This document shows positions 51,942 to 63,422 of a stretch of DNA of 64,000 nt, one piece after another (position 1 is the stretch's first letter; the number at the start of each line of letters is the position of its first letter). The notes beneath the pieces were generated by a model. That model ran no database searches. It worked only from the letters and a program-made list of their open reading frames with translations, and was not told where the DNA came from. A program made the translations under genes and the position numbers. The DNA comes from an uncultured Duncaniella sp. (GTDB lineage: Bacteria > Bacteroidota > Bacteroidia > Bacteroidales > Muribaculaceae). The stretch covers positions 62,001 to 126,000 of the forward strand of contig CAJUKP010000007.1 of the NCBI GenBank assembly GCA_910587165.1. The letters are read 5' to 3'.

Positions 51942-53390
51942 CTAACCGACCGAGCCTTCGAGTGAGATCTGGAGCAGTTTCTGAGCCTCGACGGCAAACT
52001 CCATCGGCAGCTTGTTCATCACCTCGCGGGCATAGCCGTTGACAATGAGAGCCACGGCCTCCTCGGTGGGGATGCCGCGCTGGTTGCAATAGAAGAGCTG
52101 GTCCTCGGAGATCTTTGACGTGGTGGCTTCATGCTCGACAATGGCAGTGTCGTTGAGAATGTCGATGTAGGGGAATGTGTGCGCGCCACACTTGTCGCCC
52201 ATGAGCAGGGAGTCACACTGGGTGTAGTTGCGGCATCCGGAAGCTTCGGGGGCCACCTTGACGAGACCGCGGTAGGAATTCTCGGAATGTCCGGCCGATA
52301 TGCCTTTCGACACGATGGTGGATGTGGAGTTTTTGCCGATGTGGATCATCTTCGTGCCGGTGTCGGCCTGCTGGCGGTTGCGGGTGACGGCCACGGAGTA
52401 GAACTCGCCGCGTGAATAGTCCCCCTTGAGCACACATGACGGGTATTTCCATGTTATGGCCGATCCGGTCTCCACCTGAGTCCACGAGAGTTTGGAGTGG
52501 TCGCCGCGGCAGAGTCCGCGCTTGGTGACGAAGTTGTAGACACCTCCGCGCCCTTCGGCGTCGCCTGCATACCAGTTCTGTACGGTGGAGTATTTGACCT
52601 CGGCACGGTCCTCGACCACGATCTCGACTATAGCCGCGTGGAGCTGGTTCTCGTCGCGCATCGGGGCTGTACACCCCTCGAGGTAGCTGACGTAGGCATC
52701 GTCATCGGCCACGATGAGGGTGCGCTCGAACTGTCCGGTGCCGGCGGCGTTGATGCGGAAGTATGTTGACAGCTCCATGGGGCAGCGCACCCCCTTGGGG
52801 ATGTAGACGAACGAACCGTCGGAGAACACGGCCGAGTTGAGCGCGGCATAGAAGTTGTCGCGGTAGCTCACCACCGATCCGAGATATTTCTTCACCAGGT
52901 CTGGGTAGTCCTTGACAGCCTCGGAGATCGAGCAGAATATGATGCCCTTCTCGGCCAGCTTCTCGCGGTGGGTGGTCTTGACACTCACGGAGTCCATCAC
53001 GGCGTCGACAGCCATGCCTGAGAGGAGTTTCTGTTCCTCGAGGGGTATTCCGAGGCGGTTGAAGGTGTCGAGCACCTGCGGATCCACCTCGTCGAGGCTC
53101 TTCGGGCCTTTCTTCGGCGCCGGCTCGGCGTAGTAGCTGATGGCCTGGAAGTCTATCTCGGGAATGTCGAGGTGGGCCCATGTGGGCACCTCGAGAGTCT
53201 GCCAGTAGCGGAACGCCTTCAGGCGGAAGTCGAGCAGCCACTCGGGCTCTCCCTTCCTGGCCGATATGAAACGCACCACCTCCTCGTTGAGTCCGGGAGG
53301 AATGATGTGGGTGTCGATGTCGGAAGTGAATCCGAACTTATAGTCGTCGGACGTTGCGTCCTGCAGTATGTCGTTGTCGTCTTCTTTCAT
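51942..53390 (-). CDS. sufB: Fe-S cluster assembly scaffold protein SufB
   Basis: SufB, part of the SufBCD complex that builds iron-sulphur clusters in the cytoplasm. The 482 residues and the following motifs fit: GVRCPMELSTYFRINAAGTGQFERTLI, GCTAPMRDENQLHAAIVEIV, AEGRGGVYNFVTKRGLC, KYPSCVLKGDYSRGEFYSVA and DTGTKMIHIGKNS. The conserved cysteine implicated in cluster assembly lies in the GLCRGDHSK or CVLKGD region. The start overlaps the cvpA stop (ATGA, 53387-53390). Unlike the usual sufBCD order, sufC and sufD do not follow: the next gene is an RsmI-like methyltransferase. Confidence 0.96.
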   Translation of the reverse strand: MKEDDNDILQDATSDDYKFGFTSDIDTHIIPPGLNEEVVRFISARKGEPEWLLDFRLKAFRYWQTLEVPTWAHLDIPEIDFQAISYYAEPAPKKGPKSLDEVDPQVLDTFNRLGIPLEEQKLLSGMAVDAVMDSVSVKTTHREKLAEKGIIFCSISEAVKDYPDLVKKYLGSVVSYRDNFYAALNSAVFSDGSFVYIPKGVRCPMELSTYFRINAAGTGQFERTLIVADDDAYVSYLEGCTAPMRDENQLHAAIVEIVVEDRAEVKYSTVQNWYAGDAEGRGGVYNFVTKRGLCRGDHSKLSWTQVETGSAITWKYPSCVLKGDYSRGEFYSVAVTRNRQQADTGTKMIHIGKNSTSTIVSKGISAGHSENSYRGLVKVAPEASGCRNYTQCDSLLMGDKCGAHTFPYIDILNDTAIVEHEATTSKISEDQLFYCNQRGIPTEEAVALIVNGYAREVMNKLPMEFAVEAQKLLQISLEGSVG

Positions 53391-53950
53391 ATTTCTGTGG
53401 TTGGGGAGCCTTCCGTTGAAGTTGACGTTGATGTTGATTCAGGTGCTGACGGGTGATTGAGAATACCGAGGGCCTTCGGGGCGAGCGCCACCACCCATTC
53501 GATGGGTTTTCCTCCGGCGATGGTGGACGATCTGAGCATCTTGCCGTCGGGCCACAGGGCCAGGTAGAGGTTGAGCACAAGGCTCACCGCAAGACCCCAT
53601 TTGATGATGTTGACGGCAGCGCCGCCGATACGGTCGAGCGGGCCGAGAAAGAGGGTGTGGGTCACCATCTTGAGCAGCCTGACCACGAGGATCACCGCAT
53701 AGTAGGCCACGAGATATACACCGGAATATGCCAGGGCCGATGCTATGATGCGCGACATTGACGACCCGGCCCCGGCGTCGGGACCGTCAGGCATGACCCA
53801 TCCGGTGGCTGTCGGGCCGAGGGCGCGGCAGGCTATCACGGCCACGACGATGGCCGCGAGTGACCCCACCTGGGCGATGAACCCCTTGCGGAAGCCCGTG
53901 ACGGCCGCCGCGATGAAAATTATCAGAAGTATTATATCTATCAGTGGCAT
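53387..53950 (-). CDS. CvpA-family membrane protein
   Basis: Membrane protein of 187 residues beginning MPLIDIILLIIFIAAAVTGFRKGFIAQV, the standard start of the CvpA/colicin V production family. Four hydrophobic helices can be read (about 3-20, 28-48, 72-95 and 108-135). A hydrophilic tail rich in serine and threonine follows (STSTSTSTEGSPTTE). CvpA proteins act in envelope homeostasis, but the mechanism is not settled. The ATG at 53950 is favoured over an upstream start because the family begins there. Coupled to sufB by a four-base overlap. Confidence 0.88.
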   Translation of the reverse strand: MPLIDIILLIIFIAAAVTGFRKGFIAQVGSLAAIVVAVIACRALGPTATGWVMPDGPDAGAGSSMSRIIASALAYSGVYLVAYYAVILVVRLLKMVTHTLFLGPLDRIGGAAVNIIKWGLAVSLVLNLYLALWPDGKMLRSSTIAGGKPIEWVVALAPKALGILNHPSAPESTSTSTSTEGSPTTEI

Positions 53951-53996
53951 TTCTATGGTCTTGCGGGTGGCTGTCACCCGTCACTGTTTAAAATAA

Positions 53997-54036
53997 CAAG
54001 TTGAAAAAGCCAAGAGTTCCCGGCTTTTCCAACTTG
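53997..54036 (-). terminator. Terminator after valS
   Basis: CAAGTTGAAAAAGCC (53997-54011) pairs with GGCTTTTCCAACTTG (54022-54036) with one wobble pair. On the minus strand it continues into TTGTTATTTTAAAC, a T-rich tract. It lies 15 bases after the valS stop and ahead of cvpA. Confidence 0.7.
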
Positions 54037-54051
54037 CAGGATATGCTACAT

Positions 54052-56667
<2,616 letters not shown>

Positions 56668-56804
56668 TGCTTAGGTAAGTTTACATTTTTGCGCAAAATT
56701 AGTAAAAATCGGCGAAAAAAGCAGTAACTCCATCCGGAAAAACGAATGTGGAATCCCCCTCTCCAACTTTTTTTGTAATTTTGTAAAATCAATTGCCAAG
56801 TGAC

Positions 56805-57488
56805 ATGAAAGATGACAAAAGAAACTATATTATAGTCGTGGCTGCCGGGAGCGGCTCGAGATACGGGGGTGATCTTCCCAAGCAGTTCTGCGATCTCCGC
56901 GGCCGTCCGCTGCTCATGACCACTCTGGAGCGCGTCCATGCCTGTGCGCCCGACGCCGATATCCTGCTTGTGCTCAGCGGGTCCATGCTCTCGTTCTGGC
57001 GTGAGATCTGCAGTGTGCTTGGCTTCGGAGTCCCGTTCAGGGAGATAGAGGGTGGCGCCACCCGCGCCCACAGTGTGAGAAATGCCCTTTCGGTCATTGA
57101 CCCCGCCACCGTTGGCTGGATCGCTGTCCATGACGCCGCCCGTCCGATGGTGACACCGGAGATGTTCGCCCGTCTTGCCGACGGTCTTCCGGGATGTTCG
57201 GGGACGATTCCGGTGGTCCCTGTCACAGACTCGCTCAGAGTCGTGGAACCTGACGGCTCGTCAAGGTCGGTGGACCGTTCGCGGCTCAGAGCTGTGCAGA
57301 CACCGCAGCTTTTCGACGGAAAGAAGCTCATCCGGGCCAACGACCGTGAACTCCTGCCGACATTTACCGATGATGCTTCTGTGATGGAGGCCGCCGGCTA
57401 TACCGATCTGAGGCTTGTGGAGGGTGACCCGCGTAACATCAAGGTGACCAATCCCGGCGATATGGACATCGTGGAACTCTATCTCTGA
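56805..57488 (+). CDS. ispD: 2-C-methyl-D-erythritol 4-phosphate cytidylyltransferase
   Basis: Third step of the non-mevalonate (MEP) isoprenoid pathway, in the cytoplasm. It has 227 residues. The N-terminal nucleotide-binding loop VVAAGSGSRYGGDLPKQF, ATRAHSVRNAL, the strand WIAVHDAARPMVTPE, and the C-terminal TDDASVMEAAGY and GDPRNIKVTNPGDM are the family signatures. The ATG at 56805 is preferred to a TTG twelve bases upstream. A TAATTTTG box at 56776-56783 may be its promoter. It is first in an ispD-recG-tadA-sirtuin run. Confidence 0.95.
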   Translation: MKDDKRNYIIVVAAGSGSRYGGDLPKQFCDLRGRPLLMTTLERVHACAPDADILLVLSGSMLSFWREICSVLGFGVPFREIEGGATRAHSVRNALSVIDPATVGWIAVHDAARPMVTPEMFARLADGLPGCSGTIPVVPVTDSLRVVEPDGSSRSVDRSRLRAVQTPQLFDGKKLIRANDRELLPTFTDDASVMEAAGYTDLRLVEGDPRNIKVTNPGDMDIVELYL

Positions 57489-57496
57489 GAAGGGTA

Positions 57497-59590
57497 GTGG
57501 ACAGGCTGAGGAATACAGATATCAAGTTTCTGAGGGGGATGGGTCCCAAACGAGCCGAGCTTCTCGACAAGAATCTCGGCATACGGACCTACCATGACCT
57601 GCTGTATCATTTCCCCACCCATTATGTGGACCGCACCACCATACGCCGCATCGTCGATTTCCAGGGTGCCGATATGCCATCCGTGCAGGTGAGGGGACGG
57701 TTTGTCACTTTTAATGTGCAGGGCGAGGGGGCCAAGACACGCCTGACAGGTCTCTTCTCGGACGGGTCAGGAGTGATGGAGGTGGTTTGGTTCCAGCGCA
57801 TCAAATTCCTGCGCGAGCATTACCACACCAACACCGAGTATGTCGTGTTCGGCAAGCCGACGCAATTCAACGGCAGGTGGAGCATGGTGCACCCCGAGGT
57901 GGATGCACCCGGTGCTCCCGGAGCACAGGAGGGATTCCGCGGAGTCTACCCGCTCACCGAACAGCTGCGCAACCGTGGCTTCTCATCCAAGACATTCTCG
58001 ACGGCCGTCACCACCATTCTCTCGGGGATGACGGTGCTTTCCGAGACGCTTCCGCAACATATCATAGCCCGCCACAACCTGCTGGGGATAAGGGATGCGC
58101 TTGTCAATATCCACACCCCTTCGTCGCCACAGATGCTTGAGCGGGCGAGGATGAGGCTGAAATTCGAGGAGCTTTTCTATCTCCAGCTCGACATACAGCG
58201 CTATGCCCGCCGGAGGTCGAGCACGACACAGGGACTTTACTTTCCGCGCATAGGGAAGTTTTTCAATACATTCTATTCCGACTTTCTCCCCTTCCCCCTC
58301 ACCGGGGCACAGAAGAGGGTGATCAAGGAGATACGTGCCGATATGGCCACCGGCCGGCAGATGAACCGTCTGCTGCAGGGTGACGTGGGGAGCGGCAAGA
58401 CTCTCGTGGCGCTGCTGACCATGCTCATCGCGCTCGACAACGGGACACAGGCCTGTCTGATGGCGCCCACCGAGATATTGGCCACACAGCACTTCGAGAC
58501 CATCTCGAAGATGGTGGCTCCGATGGGGGTCAACGTGAAACTGCTCACCGGTTCTACACGGCGCAAGGCCCGCGAGGAGATAGACACCCAGCTCACCGAC
58601 GGATCTCTGCATATCCTCATAGGCACCCATGCCGTGATCGAGGATAGGGTGAGGTTCCGCAATCTCGGTTTCATAGTCATCGACGAGCAGCATAGGTTCG
58701 GAGTGGCGCAGCGCGCCCGTCTGTGGACCAAGAACACCACGCCGCCCCATGTCCTTGTCATGACGGCCACACCCATCCCCCGCACACTGGCCATGACCGT
58801 CTACGGCGATCTCGATGTGAGCGTGATCGACGAGCTGCCTCCCGGCAGAAAACCTGTGCAGACCCTGTTGCGCTACGATGAGGAGCGGTTTGCCACCTAT
58901 CAGGGCATAGGAAGACAGCTCCGCAAAGGAAGGCAGGTCTACATTGTATATCCGCTCATCAAGGAGAATGAGAAACTCGATCTGCGCTCGCTTGAGGAGG
59001 GATATGAGAATATTTGTGATACGTTCCGCGACTACCGTGTGGCATATCTCCACGGCAAGATGCGTCCCGAGGAGAAGGACTACCAGATGCAGCTTTTCGC
59101 CACGCATCAGGCCGACATACTTGTGAGCACTACAGTGATAGAGGTCGGGGTCAATGTCCCCAACGCCACCACGATGGTGATCGAGAACTCCGAGCGGTTC
59201 GGCCTCTCACAGCTCCATCAGTTGCGCGGACGCGTAGGGCGCGGAGGTGAGCAAAGCTACTGCATACTGATGACAAAACGCAAGATAGCCAAGGATACCA
59301 GAAAACGGCTCGAACTTATGACGGCCACCACAGACGGCTTCGAGATAGCCGAGGCGGATATGCAGATGCGTGGCCCGGGTGACATCGAGGGAACAATGCA
59401 GAGCGGAATACCGTTTGATCTTCATATAGCCAACCTCGCCACCGATGGCCAGATCGTGCAGCTCGCACGCGACACTGCCTGTGCCGTGCTTGATGCCGAC
59501 CCATCGCTCGCGGCTCCGGAAAACTCACTGCTAGTGCGCCAGCTCGCGCTCCTTTCGTCAAGACTCAAAGACTGGTCAAGAATCTCATGA
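57497..59590 (+). CDS. recG: ATP-dependent DNA helicase RecG
   Basis: RecG remodels stalled replication forks and Holliday junctions. The 697 residues match. It begins with a GTG at 57497, eight bases after the ispD stop. The N-terminal wedge domain contains the oligonucleotide-binding fold (about 60-150). The helicase core follows with motif I LLQGDVGSGKTLVALL near residue 290, motif II VIDEQHRFGVAQR near residue 400, motif III TATPIPRTLAM, and the C-terminal LHGKMRPEEKD, VIEVGVNVPNATTMVIE and QLRGRVGRG. Its stop overlaps the tadA start. Confidence 0.96.
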   Translation: MDRLRNTDIKFLRGMGPKRAELLDKNLGIRTYHDLLYHFPTHYVDRTTIRRIVDFQGADMPSVQVRGRFVTFNVQGEGAKTRLTGLFSDGSGVMEVVWFQRIKFLREHYHTNTEYVVFGKPTQFNGRWSMVHPEVDAPGAPGAQEGFRGVYPLTEQLRNRGFSSKTFSTAVTTILSGMTVLSETLPQHIIARHNLLGIRDALVNIHTPSSPQMLERARMRLKFEELFYLQLDIQRYARRRSSTTQGLYFPRIGKFFNTFYSDFLPFPLTGAQKRVIKEIRADMATGRQMNRLLQGDVGSGKTLVALLTMLIALDNGTQACLMAPTEILATQHFETISKMVAPMGVNVKLLTGSTRRKAREEIDTQLTDGSLHILIGTHAVIEDRVRFRNLGFIVIDEQHRFGVAQRARLWTKNTTPPHVLVMTATPIPRTLAMTVYGDLDVSVIDELPPGRKPVQTLLRYDEERFATYQGIGRQLRKGRQVYIVYPLIKENEKLDLRSLEEGYENICDTFRDYRVAYLHGKMRPEEKDYQMQLFATHQADILVSTTVIEVGVNVPNATTMVIENSERFGLSQLHQLRGRVGRGGEQSYCILMTKRKIAKDTRKRLELMTATTDGFEIAEADMQMRGPGDIEGTMQSGIPFDLHIANLATDGQIVQLARDTACAVLDADPSLAAPENSLLVRQLALLSSRLKDWSRIS

Positions 59591-60036
59591 ATACGAATAC
59601 AGATGAAAAATATATGCGGCTCGCGCTCGATGAAGCCCGTATGGCCCTCGAGGCCGACGAGGTGCCCATCGGGGCGGTGGTCGTGTCGCCGCGCGGCATG
59701 GTCATAGGCCGCGGTCACAATCTCACGGAGTCGTTGTGCGACGTCTCGGCCCATGCCGAGATGCAGGCGCTCACAGCCGCCGCGGCTACTCTCGGCGGGA
59801 AGTATCTTCAGGGATGCACACTCTACGTCACGGTGGAGCCTTGCCTGATGTGTGCCGGAGCCATAGGCTGGGCGCAGGTGGGAAGAGTGGTCTACGGTGC
59901 TTCCGATCCCAAGCGTGGCTACCGTTCCTTTCTGCCTTCGAGATCCCCCTTTCATCCCAAAGCGACAGTGGCCGAGGGTGTGCTTGCCGACGAGTGTGCC
60001 GCACTCGTGCGGACATTCTTCAAGGCCAAAAGATGA
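59587..60036 (+). CDS. tadA: tRNA-specific adenosine deaminase
   Basis: Deaminates adenosine 34 in the wobble position of tRNA-Arg to inosine. The protein has 149 residues. The zinc site is complete: His56-Ala-Glu58 in SAHAEMQAL, and Cys86 and Cys89 in EPCLMCAGAI. VPIGAVVV and GRGHNLTE near the N-terminus are also typical. It overlaps recG by four bases (ATGA) and is followed 25 bases later by the sirtuin gene. Confidence 0.94.
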   Translation: MNTNTDEKYMRLALDEARMALEADEVPIGAVVVSPRGMVIGRGHNLTESLCDVSAHAEMQALTAAAATLGGKYLQGCTLYVTVEPCLMCAGAIGWAQVGRVVYGASDPKRGYRSFLPSRSPFHPKATVAEGVLADECAALVRTFFKAKR

Positions 60037-60061
60037 TCTATCCTCAAAAACTTCATAGAAT

Positions 60062-60757
60062 ATGAAAAAGAAACTCGTCATCTCCTCGGGCGCGGGCATA
60101 AGCGCCGAGAGCGGCATCTCGACCTTCCGCGATGCCGACGGACTCTGGGAAAACTATCCCGTGATGGAAGTGTGCAGCGCCGAGGGGTTCGCCCGCAATC
60201 CGGAGCTCGTCCACAAATTCTACAACGACCGTCGCCGACAGCTTGTCGGCTGTCAGCCGAACGCCGCCCATCTTGCCCTGGCGGAGCTTGAGAAATGGTA
60301 TGATGTCTATGTGATCACCCAGAATGTCGATGATCTTCATGAACGTGCGGGATCGTCGAAGATACTCCATCTCCACGGCGAGCTGATGAAGGCCCGGTCG
60401 CTGTCTGATCCCACGCGGCTCTATACTCTCGATGAGGAGCATCTCGAGACCTCTCCGTCGATGCGTATGCCGGACGGACACAGGGTGAGACCGCACATTG
60501 TGTTCTTCCAGGAGGCTGTCCCTAACATCGAACGGGCCATCGAATGGGTGTCGCAGGCCGATATCTTCGTGGTCATAGGAACCTCGCTTGCGGTCTACCC
60601 CGCCGCGAGTCTTCTCCATTACACCCGTCCCGGTATTCCGGTCTATTATATCGACCCCCATCCCGCAGCTGTGCCCGGCAATGTGCACACCATCGCTCTT
60701 CCGGCCACGGCAGGAATGGAGAAGCTGATTGACATACTGAAACCCGGGGAAAAGTAA
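60062..60757 (+). CDS. Sirtuin-family NAD-dependent deacylase lacking zinc cysteines
   Basis: Sir2 family protein of 231 residues. The NAD-binding GAGISAESGISTFRDADGLW (residues 10-29), the TQNVDDLHERAG motif and the catalytic His105 in HLHGEL are all present. IGTSLAVYPAASLLHY follows in the C-terminal half. The usual two CxxC pairs that hold zinc are absent; only Cys38 and Cys64 occur in the whole protein and neither is in the zinc module. The substrate (acetyl, succinyl or other acyl-lysine) is not evident. Last gene of the ispD-recG-tadA run. Confidence 0.9.
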   Translation: MKKKLVISSGAGISAESGISTFRDADGLWENYPVMEVCSAEGFARNPELVHKFYNDRRRQLVGCQPNAAHLALAELEKWYDVYVITQNVDDLHERAGSSKILHLHGELMKARSLSDPTRLYTLDEEHLETSPSMRMPDGHRVRPHIVFFQEAVPNIERAIEWVSQADIFVVIGTSLAVYPAASLLHYTRPGIPVYYIDPHPAAVPGNVHTIALPATAGMEKLIDILKPGEK

Positions 60758-60811
60758 ACAATATTAACGTAATTTAACATTCGGGGGGGGGTAAAATTGG
60801 ATTTTATGTTT

Positions 60812-60910
60812 TAAATTTGCATTCGTAAAAAGAATGCTTCAATTAGATTAATGTCAACAAAAAGTTAGGTTAAAGCACGGAGGCTGCCGCGAGGCCCCCT
60901 CCGTTTTTTT
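60812..60910 (+). ncRNA. Candidate small RNA between the sirtuin gene and topA
   Basis: A -7 box TAAATTTG (60812-60819) would start a transcript near 60826. It would end at a rho-independent terminator: ACGGAGG (60877-60883), a loop, CCTCCGT (60898-60904) and T7 (60904-60910). That gives an RNA of about 85 bases with no coding potential. No good -33 box is seen. It could also be an attenuated leader, but topA has its own promoter 95 bases downstream. Confidence 0.4.
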
Positions 60911-60978
60911 GTTGCCCCTTCCGTTATATGCCGCCGCTGCCCGGCACATGAACCTTAAATGTGAGAAATTGTTAAATA

Positions 60979-61012
60979 ATTGACGGTATGTTAAGAGTTT
61001 TCGCTAACTTTG
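60979..61012 (+). promoter_or_regulatory. Probable topA promoter
   Basis: TAACTTTG at 61005-61012 fits the -7 consensus. ATTG at 60979-60982 lies 22 bases upstream, slightly longer than ideal. The expected leader is about 60 bases. With the candidate RNA just upstream, this accounts for most of the 322-base gap between the sirtuin gene and topA. Confidence 0.5.
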
Positions 61013-61079
61013 CCGATTGAAATGAGTGAGAGCCTCCGCAGCGGCCGGTTTGCTCTTCGCAACCAGTAATTGAAAATTA

Positions 61080-63419
61080 ATGAAGAACCTCGTCATAGTA
61101 GAGTCTCCGGCCAAGGCCAAGACTATTGAAAAATTTCTCGGAAAAGACTTCAAGGTCATGTCCAGCTACGGGCATATCCGCGATCTTCGCAAGAAGGATA
61201 TATCCATCAAGGTTGACTCCGATTTCCAGCCCGAATATGAAATTCCGGCCGATAAGAAAGCACTTGTGGCCGAGCTGAAAAAGGCGGCCAAGAGCGCCGA
61301 CACCGTATGGCTCGCTTCCGATGAGGACCGCGAGGGAGAGGCTATCGCCTGGCATCTCTACGAGGTGCTCGGGCTCAGCCCGGAGAACACACGCCGCATA
61401 GTGTTCCACGAAATCACCAAAGACGCCATACTCCATGCCATCGAGCACCCCCGCGAGATCGACATCAATCTGGTCGATGCCCAGCAGGCCCGCCGTGTGC
61501 TCGACCGCATCGTGGGATTCGAGGTATCCCCTGTGTTGTGGAAAAAGATCAAGCCCGCCCTGTCGGCCGGACGTGTGCAGTCGGTGGCTGTGCGTCTCAT
61601 CGTCGACCGTGAGAATGAGATCAATGCCTTCACATCCGAGCCATACTTCCGTGTCACGGCCAAGTTCCTGCTCCCCGGCGGAGCAGTGCTCGACGCCGAG
61701 CTCTCCCACCGTCTGCCCGACGAGAAGAGCGCCAGGGAGTTTCTCGAGCAGTGTGCCGCGGCTGAGTTCAAGGTGGGTGAGATCAATGTGAGACCGCTCC
61801 GGAAATCGCCGGCGCCACCGTTCACCACCTCCACTCTCCAGCAGGAGGCCGGCCGCAAGCTCGGATTCTCAGTGTCGCAGACCATGATGATAGCCCAGAA
61901 GCTTTATGAGGCCGGACATATCACATATATGCGAACCGACTCGCTCAATCTCTCGTCGCTCGCGCTCAATACGTCAGCCGATCTGATCAAGAAGGAACTC
62001 GGCGAGCAGTATCTCAAGATACGCCGTTACCATACATCGTCGAAGGGTGCCCAGGAAGCTCACGAGGCTATCCGTCCCACCTACATCGACCGTGAGACAG
62101 TCGATGGCACCGCCCAGGAGAAGAAACTCTACCGTCTCATCCGTCTCCGCACACTCGCATCGCAGATGGCCGATGCCGAGATTGAGAAAACCACTGCCGA
62201 GATTGTGATCTCCGGCCGTCGCGAACACTTCACCGCCACCGGAGAGGTGATCAAATTCGACGGTTTCCTACGTCTGTATCTCGAGGGAACCGACGATGAT
62301 ACCGATGGAGGAGCAGGTGAGACCACACTTCCACGCATGACCACCGGCGAGAAGCTTACAATGGATGGCATCACCGCCACCGAGCGTTTCACCCTCGCCC
62401 CGCCCCGCTACACGGAGTCGTCGCTGGTCAAGAAGATGGAGGAACTCGGAATCGGCCGCCCCTCCACCTACGCGCCCACCATTTCCACCATACAGAACCG
62501 CGAGTATATAGTCAAGGGTGAGAAGCAGGGTGAGAAGCGTGACTATCAGACGCTGTCGCTCGACGCGAAGGGCAAGATCTCCTCACGCGTGAAGAGCGAG
62601 AAGGCCGGTGCTGACAAGGGTAAGCTCATACCCACCGACACGGGAGTGATCGTCAACGAATTCCTCACCCGCCATTTCCCCGATATTCTCGACTATGATT
62701 TCACAGCCGGGATGGAGGCGAAGTTTGACCGCATAGCCGAGGGTGACAGCAATTGGAACAGCGAGATCTCCACGTTCTACGGCAAGTTCCACCCCGAGGT
62801 AAAGAAAGCCATCGAGCTCCACACCGAGCATAAGGTCGGCGAGCGTCTGCTCGGCACCGATCCTGCCAGCGGGCTTCCGGTCTCGGTCAAGATAGGCCGT
62901 TTCGGTCCGATAGCCCAGATAGGTTCTTCGGAAGGGGAGGAGAAGCCCCGCTTCGCATCTCTCCGCAAGGATCAGAGTGTGTTTGACATCACGCTCGAGG
63001 AGGCGCTCAAGCTCTTCGACCTTCCCCGCGAGGTGGGAGAGTTCGAAGGCAAGCCGGTGGTTGCAGCCGTGGGTCGCTTCGGCCCCTACGTGCGCCACGA
63101 CGGTAAATTTGTCTCCATACCCAAGGAGCTGTCACCTACAAGCATCACTCTCGACGAGGCTGCCGCGCTCATCCTGGCCAAGCGCCAGGCCGACAGCAAT
63201 AAGGTGGTAAAGACCTTCGACGAGGATCCTTCGGTGCAGATACTCAATGGCCGTTACGGCGTCTACATCGCCTGCAACAAGAGCAATTATAAAATACCCA
63301 AGACAGTGGCCGACCCCGCCGCCCTCACACTCGATGAGGTGAAAGCCATCATGGCCGACCAGGAGTCAAGTCCCAAGAAACCCGCGCGCCGCGCAAGCAC
63401 ACGCTCAAAAAAGTCCTGA
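61080..63419 (+). CDS. topA: DNA topoisomerase I
   Basis: Type IA topoisomerase of 779 residues that relaxes negative supercoils. The toprim domain starts at the N-terminus (KNLVIVESPAKAKTIEKFLG) and contains the acidic LASDEDREGEAIAWHL near residue 85. Other conserved stretches are ALSAGRVQSVAVRLIVDRE and the active-site Tyr283 in HITYMRTDSLN. The C-terminal third carries repeated zinc-free topoisomerase modules (GRFGPIAQIG, GRFGPYVRHDGKFVS, GRYGVYIAC) and ends in a lysine/arginine-rich tail. Four-cysteine zinc fingers are absent, as in other Bacteroidota enzymes of this length. Followed after three bases by the pseudouridine synthase gene. Confidence 0.96.
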   Translation: MKNLVIVESPAKAKTIEKFLGKDFKVMSSYGHIRDLRKKDISIKVDSDFQPEYEIPADKKALVAELKKAAKSADTVWLASDEDREGEAIAWHLYEVLGLSPENTRRIVFHEITKDAILHAIEHPREIDINLVDAQQARRVLDRIVGFEVSPVLWKKIKPALSAGRVQSVAVRLIVDRENEINAFTSEPYFRVTAKFLLPGGAVLDAELSHRLPDEKSAREFLEQCAAAEFKVGEINVRPLRKSPAPPFTTSTLQQEAGRKLGFSVSQTMMIAQKLYEAGHITYMRTDSLNLSSLALNTSADLIKKELGEQYLKIRRYHTSSKGAQEAHEAIRPTYIDRETVDGTAQEKKLYRLIRLRTLASQMADAEIEKTTAEIVISGRREHFTATGEVIKFDGFLRLYLEGTDDDTDGGAGETTLPRMTTGEKLTMDGITATERFTLAPPRYTESSLVKKMEELGIGRPSTYAPTISTIQNREYIVKGEKQGEKRDYQTLSLDAKGKISSRVKSEKAGADKGKLIPTDTGVIVNEFLTRHFPDILDYDFTAGMEAKFDRIAEGDSNWNSEISTFYGKFHPEVKKAIELHTEHKVGERLLGTDPASGLPVSVKIGRFGPIAQIGSSEGEEKPRFASLRKDQSVFDITLEEALKLFDLPREVGEFEGKPVVAAVGRFGPYVRHDGKFVSIPKELSPTSITLDEAAALILAKRQADSNKVVKTFDEDPSVQILNGRYGVYIACNKSNYKIPKTVADPAALTLDEVKAIMADQESSPKKPARRASTRSKKS

Positions 63420-63422
63420 CAA

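Noticed and set aside
60758..61079. tRNA gene in the gap before topA
   Set aside because: No cloverleaf or CCA-type acceptor pairing could be found; the only clear structure is the short terminator stem.
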